Notes under the pieces: generated by a model
Told to the model about the DNA's origin: nothing
What the model saw: only the letters and a program-made list of their open reading frames with translations
The model's database searches: none
Translations under genes and position numbers: made by a program
Shown: one piece after another, positions 54,363-62,534 of the stretch
Layout of the letters: the number at the start of each line of letters is the position of its first letter
Numbering within the stretch: the first letter of the stretch is position 1
Assembly (NCBI RefSeq): GCF_030063205.1
Contig: NZ_JASISQ010000001.1
Location: forward strand, 547,152-611,151
Source: Arthrobacter antibioticus
GTDB lineage: Bacteria > Actinomycetota > Actinomycetes > Actinomycetales > Micrococcaceae
Direction: 5' to 3'
Length of the DNA stretch: 64,000 nt

Positions 54363-55455
54363 TCGGGGCAAGTTCCGTTCCAGCACCACGGCGGCGAATG
54401 GCGGGCTGGGCACCTGCTCCGGAATCGCCGCTATGCCCGGGCACAACGTGTTCAGGCACAGCACCTTCAGCTGACTTAGCGCCCAAGACGATGAATCCGG
54501 CGTCGGCAATCATTTCAAGATCGGCTTGACCAGGTTGACCCTCACTGGTGAGGTAATCGCCAAGGAATAGCGAGTTGGCAATGTTCAGAGCCAGCGGTTG
54601 GAGACTGCGCAGGTGCATTTCACGCCCGGCTGCCATGCGAAGTTCCGCCTCTGGGCACGCGAAGCGAATCAAGGCCAAAATGCGCACACAGTGAGTAGGG
54701 CTCAGCAACCAGGTGTCCGCCAAGGGAGTGCCCTCGAAAGGCATGAGGAAGTTCACGGGGATGGAGTCTGAGCCAAGATCGCGTAACGCGAACACAGCAT
54801 CGATGAGGTCCTCATTATTCTCCCCCATCCCAACAATCAGGCCCGAGCATGGTGAGAGGCCTGCGCTCTTGGCATGCTCCACCGTGCGCACCCGATCGGA
54901 GAATTCGTGGGTTGAACAGATTTCCTTATACATCTCCTCGCTGGTGTTCAGGTTGTGGTTGTACGCGTCCACCCCACACGCCTTGAGCCGTTCCGCCTGG
55001 CCATCCTTCAAAATTCCTAAACACGCGCAAACTTCCACGTCAGGGTGTTCGCTTTTTAGCCCTGCAACCATGTCCGCGACCCGATCTACATCTCGATCAC
55101 TGGGTCCCTTCCCGCTGGCCACCAGACAAACACGTGAAGCGCCTGCCGCAACACCAGTCGATGCCTGCTTCAAGGTTTCTTCAGGCTTGAGCCACGTGTA
55201 CTTTAGAATCTGTGCGGCGGAACCCAAACGCTGCGAACAGTAGGTGCAGTCCTCTGGACAAAGCCCGGACTTGAGGTTTACCAGGTAGTTCACCTTTACC
55301 GTGTTGGCGAAGTAGGCACGGCGCAAGGTGGCCGCGGCGGCCACGACTTCCAACAGTTGCTCATCGGAAGAAGTCAGGATTGCAAGAGCATCCTCACGAG
55401 TCAGGGTGGCACCGGTCAACTGCCGGTCGGCTAGGGCTTGAAAGTTATTGAACAC
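54355..55455 (-). CDS. bioB: Biotin synthase
   Basis: A 366-residue radical-SAM enzyme that inserts sulfur into dethiobiotin. The SAM-cluster motif CPEDCTYC is near residue 65 and [12 protein letters not shown] near 239 is typical of BioB. The C terminus is extended beyond the TIM barrel (GDYLTSEGQ, then an Ala/Gly-rich tail overlapping bioA). It starts with GTG at 55455, with no ribosome site; the promoter lies just upstream, implying a leaderless or near-leaderless message. First gene of bioB-bioA-bioF-P450-bioD. Confidence 0.95.
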   Translation of the reverse strand: MFNNFQALADRQLTGATLTREDALAILTSSDEQLLEVVAAAATLRRAYFANTVKVNYLVNLKSGLCPEDCTYCSQRLGSAAQILKYTWLKPEETLKQASTGVAAGASRVCLVASGKGPSDRDVDRVADMVAGLKSEHPDVEVCACLGILKDGQAERLKACGVDAYNHNLNTSEEMYKEICSTHEFSDRVRTVEHAKSAGLSPCSGLIVGMGENNEDLIDAVFALRDLGSDSIPVNFLMPFEGTPLADTWLLSPTHCVRILALIRFACPEAELRMAAGREMHLRSLQPLALNIANSLFLGDYLTSEGQPGQADLEMIADAGFIVLGAKSAEGAVPEHVVPGHSGDSGAGAQPAIRRRGAGTELAPNA

Positions 55456-55490
55456 CGTTCAAGTATCGAAAAACGTGTGACTGCTGTCAA
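55449..55490 (-). promoter_or_regulatory. bioB promoter with BioQ operator
   Basis: On the minus strand: TTGACA (55490-55485), a 17-base spacer, then GATACT (55467-55462), a near-ideal sigma-70 type promoter. The palindrome TTGAACGGTGTTCAA (55463-55449) follows at once. It contains TGAAC-N3-GTTCA, the form of the actinobacterial BioQ site, and overlaps the GTG start of bioB. Repressor binding would cover the transcription start. Confidence 0.88.
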
Positions 55491-55632
55491 ATGGGCCCCT
55501 GCGTGCCCGTTCAGCTCCGAACCCCGGGCATAAGGCAGGATAGAGGGGAAACACGCAGCCTCCCGCCCACCGCAGTGGATCCTTTTGGTCCCGAATCAAG
55601 TCATCTACAAACCCTCAGGAAGGGACCCCGCC

Positions 55633-56220
55633 ATGTCTTTGACTCGTGAAAAGGTGATTGAAACCGCTTTTGGGATCCTGCGCGACTACGGTTTGGCAGA
55701 TCTATCCATGCGCCGTTTAGCTCGAGATTTGGGCGTGCAACCTGGCGCACTGTACTGGCATGTGAAGAACAAACAAGATCTCCTGGGCATCCTCTCGGTC
55801 ATGATCCTAGCTCCGGCTGGAGAGAGCATTACGGTTGCGGATGCTTACGTTTCCACGGAGCCAACCACCGGGCTCTCGATCCTGAGACGTTGGGCTCAGA
55901 ACATCCGAGACGTACTTATACAGGTCCGTGACGGGGCCGAGATGGTTGCCTTCACGCACGCACTAGCCCCGGACTCCCTCCCTAGCCTGCAGGAACCCTT
56001 AGGGCACTTTGTCTTAGCGGGCGTGCCAGCCGAGCAGGCCCAGTGGGCTGGCCTGACGCTGGTGCACTACATTTTGGGCACAGTGACCCAAGAACAAACA
56101 CGTAGCGGCCTGGTGAAGGCCGGGGTTCTCCCCGGCCCGCTTGACCCCGAGAGTGAGAGCGCTGCTTTCAATTTTGGTCTGGATCTGTTCTTGGCCGGGG
56201 TTACAAAATTGATGCGCTGA
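55633..56220 (+). CDS. bioQ: TetR-family biotin regulator, BioQ-like
   Basis: A 195-residue TetR-family regulator. The N-terminal helix-turn-helix MSLTREKVIETAFGILRDYG with LARDLGVQPGALYWHVKNK, and a TetR C-terminal domain, resemble BioQ. It is divergent from bioB, and a BioQ-type operator lies between them. The frame is open from 55585; ATG 55633 with GGAAGGG upstream is the start. Predicted to repress the biotin operon when biotin supply is sufficient, with BirA/biotinyl-5'-AMP sensing elsewhere. Confidence 0.82.
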   Translation: MSLTREKVIETAFGILRDYGLADLSMRRLARDLGVQPGALYWHVKNKQDLLGILSVMILAPAGESITVADAYVSTEPTTGLSILRRWAQNIRDVLIQVRDGAEMVAFTHALAPDSLPSLQEPLGHFVLAGVPAEQAQWAGLTLVHYILGTVTQEQTRSGLVKAGVLPGPLDPESESAAFNFGLDLFLAGVTKLMR

Positions 56221-56389
56221 CAGGGGATACAACCCCTACCACCGAGCCGCGCAAGAGGCCTGGGACGCCTTCTGGTGCCCTGGCCAAAATGAATCTTTTC
56301 TTTTCTCCAATCCGAAACTCCTTGTGCTCCGAAGCACATAGTGGACGCGCCCAAAGATGGGGCGTCCGGCACTTATGAGGAGAATTCAC

Positions 56390-57187
56390 ATGAATAAGAA
56401 ATCTGCTTTTCTCGTAGCACCCGTGCTTGCACTGGCTGCGCTGTCCCTCTCCGGTGGGGCCGCTATGGCCGCTGACGGCGATGCAACCACCTACGAAGCC
56501 AACTTGGGCGCCATCAACGGCAGCAATGCCAGCGGCTCCCTCTGGCTCTCCATCACAGGCGATCAAGCCACCGTGACACAGGACGTCAAGGGCTTGGCAG
56601 CAACCTTCGATGGCGCTGACTACCCCCACGTTCAGCACATTCACATCGAAGGTGCCGGAACTTGCCCGGCTCCCGGCGCTGATACCGACGGCGACGGCGT
56701 TATCAGCACCACAGAAGGCGGCCCGTCCTACGGAAAGATCGGCACCACGCTTTCCACCACCGGTGACACCAGTGACAAGGCCGCTTTGGACCTTGCCGTT
56801 GGCGGCATGGGCGCCAACTACAAGTATGAGCGCACGTTCACCATGAACGCTGCCACCATTGACGCTATCAAGGCCGGCACCGGCGTTGTTGTAGTCCATG
56901 GACTGGATCCGGCCACCTTGTCAGCTGCAGGCCAGGAAGCTAAGAGCGATCTGGTTCCCTCACTGCCGTTGGCAGCAACGTCACCAGCATTGTGCGGCAC
57001 GCTAGTTGCTTCACAGATGGCGGCCATGCCCGGCGGTGCACCCGGAACGGGTGTTACAACTCAGGTAGCAGCAGCTAACGCTTCCACTTCTCCTGATGTT
57101 GCATGGTTTGCTGGCGGAGGTGCCCTGGTACTTGCAGCCGGTGCAGCTCTTGCCATGAACCGCAAAAAGACCGCTTCGGTTAAGTAG
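56390..57187 (+). CDS. Secreted CHRD-domain protein with C-terminal membrane anchor
   Basis: A 265-residue exported protein. A signal peptide (KKSAFLVAPVLALAALSLSG...AMA) is followed by a CHRD-like beta domain (YEANLGAINGSNASGSLWLS, VQHIHIEGAGTCP) and a TGT-rich linker. The C terminus is a hydrophobic helix (VAWFAGGGALVLAAGAALAM) with a basic tail NRKK. This tail has the shape of a sorting signal but no LPxTG motif. ATG 56390 follows GAGGAG. The next gene is a class F sortase. Confidence 0.82.
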   Translation: MNKKSAFLVAPVLALAALSLSGGAAMAADGDATTYEANLGAINGSNASGSLWLSITGDQATVTQDVKGLAATFDGADYPHVQHIHIEGAGTCPAPGADTDGDGVISTTEGGPSYGKIGTTLSTTGDTSDKAALDLAVGGMGANYKYERTFTMNAATIDAIKAGTGVVVVHGLDPATLSAAGQEAKSDLVPSLPLAATSPALCGTLVASQMAAMPGGAPGTGVTTQVAAANASTSPDVAWFAGGGALVLAAGAALAMNRKKTASVK

Positions 57188-57201
57188 CGGCTGATTTCAC
57201 C

Positions 57202-57915
57202 ATGGTAAAAAACTGCAGTCGTCGCGGAGGCCCTCTGGGCCCCGCGGCGGCGGCGGTCCTCCTGGCAACCCTCACCTTTGGTGTTGCCGCATGTGGGCCC
57301 GCCACTACATCCGCAAGCACTACACAGACACAACAGAGCACCTCAAGTTCACCAGCAGCACCTACCACCGCTGCGCCACCACCCACTGTTGAACCCTCGA
57401 GTCCCGCACCAGCACCACCGGCTAAACCGGCCATCCAAGGCGAGGTACTCCCGGCTTCAGCACCTGTTTCATTGACGATCCCTGACATTGGTTTAACCAC
57501 AAACTTAATGACCCTGGCGCGCGAGGCCAATGGCGAGGCAGAAGTACCCCCGGAAGCTGTAGGCTCCCCCGCTGGATGGTACAAACACTCCCCCACCCCC
57601 GGAGAGCTCGGCCCCTCCGTCATCCTCGGTCACGTCAACGCAACCAACAACCCCGAAGGTGTCTTCTTTCGGTTGCATGAACTCACCGAAGGCGAAGAGT
57701 TTTCCGTCACCCGCGCCGACGGTAGCGTTGCCGTTTTTGCTGTAGACAGAAGTGAAATATTCAAAAAGAACGCCTTCCCCACCCTGGCCGTATATGGCAA
57801 CACCGATCGCGCCGAGATCCGGTTGATCACCTGCGACGGCTATGAAGCCAGCTCGGGAGAATTCACCGAGAACTTCGTAGTCTACGCACACCTTGTCTCC
57901 AGCAACGCCGGATAG
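57202..57915 (+). CDS. Class F sortase, lipoprotein form
   Basis: A 237-residue sortase. The N-terminal signal ends in a lipobox (GVAAC, Cys31), then a Ser/Thr/Pro/Ala-rich linker to residue about 75. The catalytic His is His144 in ILGHVN and Cys211 is in LITCDG. The position that usually holds the catalytic Arg (YRDN in class F) reads FTEN, so this Arg seems to be lost. It is 14 bases after the CHRD gene. Class F sortases are common beside CHRD or DUF4397 proteins in actinobacteria. Confidence 0.87.
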   Translation: MVKNCSRRGGPLGPAAAAVLLATLTFGVAACGPATTSASTTQTQQSTSSSPAAPTTAAPPPTVEPSSPAPAPPAKPAIQGEVLPASAPVSLTIPDIGLTTNLMTLAREANGEAEVPPEAVGSPAGWYKHSPTPGELGPSVILGHVNATNNPEGVFFRLHELTEGEEFSVTRADGSVAVFAVDRSEIFKKNAFPTLAVYGNTDRAEIRLITCDGYEASSGEFTENFVVYAHLVSSNAG

Positions 57916-57999
57916 TAGTAATCAGCCAGCAGCCTCACATCCCGCATCACAGAATCGCCCCGCGTCCCAGCGCCCCTAAGAGTTTTGGATTGGAAGAAC

Positions 58000-58848
58000 G
58001 TGTATAAAAAACCCAGACTTGCCGCGGTATTGGCTCTGGCCGGTGCGCTCACCCTGACAGGATGCGGTATGAACGCAACAACAGTGGCACAGGCCCCGTC
58101 TGTTCCAAGTGCTTCTGCCACTGCCAGTGGAGCCCCCGAAATGGGTGCCATGGATTCCATGGGATCAATGGAGTCCATGATTCACATTCAGGACGGCATG
58201 TTCCATAACCCCAAGCCGCTTCCACCGGGCGCCACCGTGACCGTCATGAATATGGAAGCCTCCACGGTAGAAATCGTGGCTGATGATTCAAGCAGTTTTA
58301 AACTCACTGTCGCAGCTGGCGGGGTGGCAAATTTCCAGGCGCCAAAGAAGGCTGGGCTCTACCCTTTCCATAGCACCACCGGAGGTATGAAGGGTGTTTT
58401 GACTGTCCAGTCCCAGGGACCGTCCGAGGCCGCTAAAATGGTGTGCGCTGATGTGGCAAAAGAGGGAGTTCGCGACATCCTCTCTCTGAGCGAACTGCCT
58501 AAAACATCAGAAAACTGGGACGGTAAAATATTTTCCTGTACCTACCCGCTCGCTGAAGGAACGTTCGTGATGGAAGTAACCGAATCGGCCAGTGACGCCG
58601 AAGCGGGCGCATTGGCAGAAAAAATGGCCGGTTCAGCCAAGGCGGCACCTATCAAGGGGCTAGCCAATTTGGGATTGCCCGGGTACCAGTCTGATTCCGG
58701 AACTGTCATCTTTGCAAAAGACAATATGACGCTCCACGTTGACGCAACAGCACTGAGTTCAGCTGTGGGTCCAGATCGTGTCACCCCCAGCAAATTCGCC
58801 TACGAAATGGCCACCACCATTCTGGGCTGCTGGACGGCACACCACTGA
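58000..58848 (+). CDS. Cupredoxin-like lipoprotein, Met-rich
   Basis: A 282-residue lipoprotein with lipobox LTGC (Cys near 22). A Met-rich patch (MGAMDSMGSMESM) is followed by a short cupredoxin-like domain (MFHNPKPLPPGATVTVMNME, AGLYPFHSTTGGMKGVL) and a second domain of unknown type ending CWTAHH. GTG 58000 after GGAAGA is preferred over the TTG at 57985. Last gene of the CHRD-sortase unit. The Met-rich, His-containing region suggests copper or another soft metal, but the full blue-copper Cys-His-Met set is not evident. Confidence 0.75.
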   Translation: MYKKPRLAAVLALAGALTLTGCGMNATTVAQAPSVPSASATASGAPEMGAMDSMGSMESMIHIQDGMFHNPKPLPPGATVTVMNMEASTVEIVADDSSSFKLTVAAGGVANFQAPKKAGLYPFHSTTGGMKGVLTVQSQGPSEAAKMVCADVAKEGVRDILSLSELPKTSENWDGKIFSCTYPLAEGTFVMEVTESASDAEAGALAEKMAGSAKAAPIKGLANLGLPGYQSDSGTVIFAKDNMTLHVDATALSSAVGPDRVTPSKFAYEMATTILGCWTAHH

Positions 58849-58895
58849 TCGAGCAGGTCCCCCGGAGCCGTGCTTGGGCAGAGTCCACTGACTGT

Positions 58896-59357
58896 CTAAG
58901 CACGCCCCCCGGGCGGGCCAATGAACAACATCGTGGACATGATGCCGCCAACAAAAACCACAAAGATGACCCCCAGCAACACTGGACGGTTAAGCATCCA
59001 GCGCAGAAGGACTTGAACCCAATGTCCGTCATGTGGGTGATCAGTGACGCTGGTGCGCCAGTTCCCCTCAAGCATATTCTTTCGCTCAAGCCACCTATCA
59101 AACGGGATGGTCAAGTACGGGACAAAGGCTGTGGCACCCGCTCCCACAATGAGGCGTTTGGGCCAGCGCTGGTTCAGGCCTACCAACACGGCGGCGGTCA
59201 CATAGCCAATGAACACCAAGCCGTGCGCAAAACCACCCACTTTGACAGGCCAGTCACCAACACCCACCGCATATTTCAAAATCATTCCTGCGATCAACAG
59301 TGTCCAGGTGACCGCTTCGGCGATGGCCAATGTGCGGTAGAAAATACGTGGTGTCAT
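58896..59357 (-). CDS. DUF3817 integral membrane protein
   Basis: A 153-residue membrane protein with four hydrophobic segments. RTLAIAEAVTWTLLIAGMILKY and GFAHGLVFIGYVTAAVLVG are the DUF3817 core, with PYLTIPFDRWL in the loop. Actinobacterial family of unknown function. ATG 59357 is the likely start; the frame is open to 59396. Followed on the same strand by the MpaB-like gene upstream. Confidence 0.85.
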   Translation of the reverse strand: MTPRIFYRTLAIAEAVTWTLLIAGMILKYAVGVGDWPVKVGGFAHGLVFIGYVTAAVLVGLNQRWPKRLIVGAGATAFVPYLTIPFDRWLERKNMLEGNWRTSVTDHPHDGHWVQVLLRWMLNRPVLLGVIFVVFVGGIMSTMLFIGPPGGRA

Positions 59358-59417
59358 GTGCTGGTTGCGGTCCTTGAGTAGGTGGGGCAGGTGCAAGGCG
59401 ATAAAGCCATAAACAGC

Positions 59418-60341
59418 TTAGCGAGGTAATTTGGGAATTTCCCCCATGCCCAATCGGCTCCTGCGCCTCCTGGCCGCAGACTCACTTGGTGATATGGGGC
59501 CCAAACTCCAGCCCACTACCCCAAGCACTGCCTTGGTAGGCACAGTCATTGGCAGGGCCAGCTGGCCCAGGCGGGGTGGGTTTAATCGCAGCAGTTCACG
59601 GTATTCTTCCGGAAGTGACGCCACGGCTGCGGCAAAGAGAATCTTGTAGCCGCCCTGCTGCGAACGCGGCAACGGCGGGTTCTTGATGAAGGTAACAATT
59701 TCTTTCACCCGATGGTCGTAACGAAGCTCCGGGGTGAATCCAGCCAATTGTGACTGTAACTCTTGGACGGTAACAGGAGGCTGGAGAACCCGCATGAGGG
59801 CTCCTGCCACGGCCCAGTCGCCCACGTACGCATCAGCGCCGTCCGGTATTGGTTCCCCATACGCTTGGTGTGTACCCAAAAATGCCTGTGTAAAAGCCAA
59901 ATGCACCCAGCGCAGCAATTCCGGGTTGTTGGCAGTATAGGGGCGCTCGTCTCCGTTGTTGGTGGTGTATGTGCCATGGATGTGCTCGTGGATGCGCAAG
60001 ACCTTTGCCGAAGCCTTCTGCGCCGTAGCAGTATCACCGTAGCTGACGGTGAAGATCCAGCGGATAGTTCCGGCCAACCTGCCCAACGGGTCTGTGCGGT
60101 AATTTGAGTGATCGTGCACTCCCGCAAGCGCGCCAGGGTGCAACGCCTGGATCAAAAGTGCTTGGATCCCTGCCACAGTAGTCGTCATGGAGCCGTGCAC
60201 CGCCCAGACTGCCGATCCGGGCCCAAAGTAGCCTCCGTCGTCGCCCTTTTCCAGGTCCACCTGCCATTGCGGGATGGTGAGCGAATTATTGGCGAAGGTT
60301 CCACGCAGCTCACGTTGCCACCGGGATACTATGTTCTCCAT
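59418..60341 (-). CDS. MpaB-family oxygenase-like protein (DUF2236)
   Basis: A 307-residue protein of the DUF2236/MpaB family, heme-dependent oxygenase or latex-clearing relatives. ALLIQALHPGALAGVHDHSNY, then RIHEHIHGTY and QAYGEP supply the conserved His pattern for heme. Substrate unknown. ATG 60341 is a plain start; GTG 60368 is possible. Ends 22 bases before the DUF3817 gene region and probably shares its transcript. Confidence 0.82.
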   Translation of the reverse strand: MENIVSRWQRELRGTFANNSLTIPQWQVDLEKGDDGGYFGPGSAVWAVHGSMTTTVAGIQALLIQALHPGALAGVHDHSNYRTDPLGRLAGTIRWIFTVSYGDTATAQKASAKVLRIHEHIHGTYTTNNGDERPYTANNPELLRWVHLAFTQAFLGTHQAYGEPIPDGADAYVGDWAVAGALMRVLQPPVTVQELQSQLAGFTPELRYDHRVKEIVTFIKNPPLPRSQQGGYKILFAAAVASLPEEYRELLRLNPPRLGQLALPMTVPTKAVLGVVGWSLGPISPSESAARRRRSRLGMGEIPKLPR

Positions 60342-60368
60342 GATTCTATTCTGAGCCCTTGCAAGCAC

Positions 60369-60639
60369 AAATGCACAGCTGCCTCAACTTGGAACTTCCC
60401 CCATCACGCTCAGAGTCCGCGCTAAGAGCTATCAAAAGTTGAGCTTGGCCGTATCTTGTTCGGCGGTTTCCGTACGTGCTCGCCAACGCCATTTCAACGC
60501 CATTGAGGCCAGCATGGCAGCCTCCGGTTCCCCAGTGACGGCGCGCCCAACACCGAATCAAAGGTGTTGTCCACGTGTTTTTTCCTTACGGTTGGTGCGT
60601 GTTTAGGCAAACGCTTACGCGGCTTCCCGGGTGAGTGGT
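60369..60639. other. Intergenic, no gene seen
   Basis: About 270 bases between the MpaB-like and the MptB-like genes, both read leftward. Short frames here lack ribosome sites or protein features. A T-run (TTTTTTCC near 60580) could be part of a terminator but its hairpin is weak. Confidence 0.4.
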
Positions 60640-62256
60640 TTACGGTGCCGTGGTTGGAAACGATGCGAGCTGGCGTGGGCGCAGAAACTGTCCGCGTGTT
60701 TTTTTATCAAAGAACATCACGTACAGGATGCAGATAAGACCCAATGCGATGGCTATGGTTCTGATCAACACCACGGGAATCCAGGGAAAAACACTTAGTT
60801 GGTCAGTGAGGGCAATCAAGGTAAAGAATGCGCTCAGGTACAGCGTTAAACGGGTCTGCCAGCCTTCGGGAATGCCGGTGACAGCGAAGAAGGCCAACAG
60901 CCACAGCATGTACCAGGGTTGGATCATTGGCGCCAGCAGGACCACGGCTGCGAACGCCCAGGCCATGCGCCGGAGCACCGCCTGGCTGTAGCGCTGGGAT
61001 TGATCAAGAAATATGGCACCATTTTTCGTCGGTGACTGCGGCGACTGCGGTGACTGCGGTGGCAGTGTGAGCTTCAAAAACGCCAGCGCCATCACAATCA
61101 GGATGGAGGTGAGCTGACCAATGGTTTGAATAACATCAGTCACTGCAGCACCCGCACCGCCGAGAACCATGACCACAAAACCAATTGCGTTGGAGAACAA
61201 GCCCACAGGTGCATACCAAATCCACACGGTGCCCGGAGTTTGCAAGGCGGCAAGCCAGCCGAAACCAAACCCATTGATTGCACCCATAGCCGCCATAATG
61301 GCTGTTGAAATGCCCAGCGTTGCAGCCCAAATACCAAACTTGCGCACCCAACCGGCCTGATAGCCTGCCCACAGCAGCCCCACGAATGGGAGGGCAATCA
61401 AGGTGATGGGTTTGATGGCAATAGAAGCCGTGACAAACAAGATACCCACTATGGGCCGTTTGGCCGAGGCGTAGTAAATGCCGGCAACCACAAGCCCCAG
61501 CATCAGTGAATCGTTGTGCACACTAGCCACAAAATTGATCAAAACCACCGGGTTCAACACAGTCAGCCACAGTGCGCGGTGGGGGTTGAAACCATGGCGT
61601 GCAGCCAGTTTGGGCACATAGACTGCCAGTAAGATAACGCCCGCCAAACTGGCCAGACGGAATGGAATCAACGCTATCTCAGGGCTACTGGCCGGCAATA
61701 TCACCGCCAGGTGCTCAAGCCAGAGCCAGAGCGGCCCATAGGGGGTGGGTGCCTCCGTCCACAGCGTGTCGGGACCAAGTGAAAAATAGTTGTTCAGCGC
61801 TGAAATACCGTTTGTATAAGGGTCAAGGCCCTGCTGCATGAGCCGGCCCTGACCAATATAGGCGTATGAGTCACGGCTGAATAAAGGCAGGGCAAGCATC
61901 ATTGGTGCCACCCACAAGCTCAACGCCTTTTTCAGGACAGGGCCGCAGTCATCGTCCCAGCCGGCCAAGTGCTGGCGCAGCCTCACCCACGCCCGCAGCA
62001 TCAATGCCGCCCCCACGCACAACATCACGGTGGTGGTGATAACGGCCACAGGTGTTGTTCGGGCCAGGATGAACAACGGGTTGCGAATCAGTACCGAACT
62101 GCTGGCCAACCAGCCAACTCCAAAGGATCCCAAGAGCAACAGCAGTGAACCGGCAAATCCCTGCCACATGGCTGATGCAGCCGTGCCAGTACGGAAAGGC
62201 AGTTTACTGAACAACTTGTGCTTCACCTCCGGCAGGGCCGCGCGCGTACTGGTCAA
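60640..62256 (-). CDS. MptB-like polyprenol-phosphomannose-dependent mannosyltransferase
   Basis: A 538-residue GT-C-fold membrane protein with 12 or more helices. The extracytoplasmic catalytic loop SRDSYAYIGQGRLMQQGLDPYTNG (Asp near residue 129) is that of the MptB/alpha-1,6-mannosyltransferase family that builds lipoarabinomannan or lipomannan-type glycans. A Pro/Gln/Ser linker near residue 404 comes from a 9-bp tandem repeat (61033-61059). TTG 62256 or 62259 starts after AGGAG. Divergent from the GT87-like gene. Confidence 0.87.
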   Translation of the reverse strand: MTSTRAALPEVKHKLFSKLPFRTGTAASAMWQGFAGSLLLLLGSFGVGWLASSSVLIRNPLFILARTTPVAVITTTVMLCVGAALMLRAWVRLRQHLAGWDDDCGPVLKKALSLWVAPMMLALPLFSRDSYAYIGQGRLMQQGLDPYTNGISALNNYFSLGPDTLWTEAPTPYGPLWLWLEHLAVILPASSPEIALIPFRLASLAGVILLAVYVPKLAARHGFNPHRALWLTVLNPVVLINFVASVHNDSLMLGLVVAGIYYASAKRPIVGILFVTASIAIKPITLIALPFVGLLWAGYQAGWVRKFGIWAATLGISTAIMAAMGAINGFGFGWLAALQTPGTVWIWYAPVGLFSNAIGFVVMVLGGAGAAVTDVIQTIGQLTSILIVMALAFLKLTLPPQSPQSPQSPTKNGAIFLDQSQRYSQAVLRRMAWAFAAVVLLAPMIQPWYMLWLLAFFAVTGIPEGWQTRLTLYLSAFFTLIALTDQLSVFPWIPVVLIRTIAIALGLICILYVMFFDKKTRGQFLRPRQLASFPTTAP

Positions 62257-62356
62257 CAACTAACTCCTGAACTTTTGCCGCCCTGAACGCAGGGCAGATT
62301 GGCGTGTACATGGCCGGGCAGATCCGGGGCGCAGCAAACTGCTGCGCTAATATGTA

Positions 62357-62385
62357 GAATGCCAAGGACTCCGTCCTTGGCATTC
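62357..62385. promoter_or_regulatory. Perfect hairpin between divergent glycosyltransferase genes
   Basis: GAATGCCAAGGAC (62357-62369) and GTCCTTGGCATTC (62373-62385), 13-bp arms with a three-base centre. Being between two divergently read genes it cannot be an ordinary terminator of either. It could be an operator for a dimeric regulator, an RNA hairpin in a long 5' leader, or a relic terminator. It is about 100 bases upstream of the MptB-like start. Confidence 0.6.
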
Positions 62386-62534
62386 TACCCACTTCAGCCA
62401 GAGCGTTCATTGGATCACCTAGAACCCACTGTGTCGTATCGAGGCTTGGCCTGGCCCAAGCTGGAACAATACCTGAGAAGGACAGCATCATCTCCACGGA
62501 TACTTTTTTTGCCGCCCTCGCCCGATTCCGGGAC

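Noticed and set aside
57061-57187. LPxTG sorting motif in the CHRD protein
   Set aside because: No LPxTG or close variant precedes the hydrophobic tail.
60346-60561. 71-residue minus-strand ORF between the MpaB-like and MptB-like genes
   Set aside because: Overlaps the DUF2236 start region, no ribosome site, composition unlike a folded protein.
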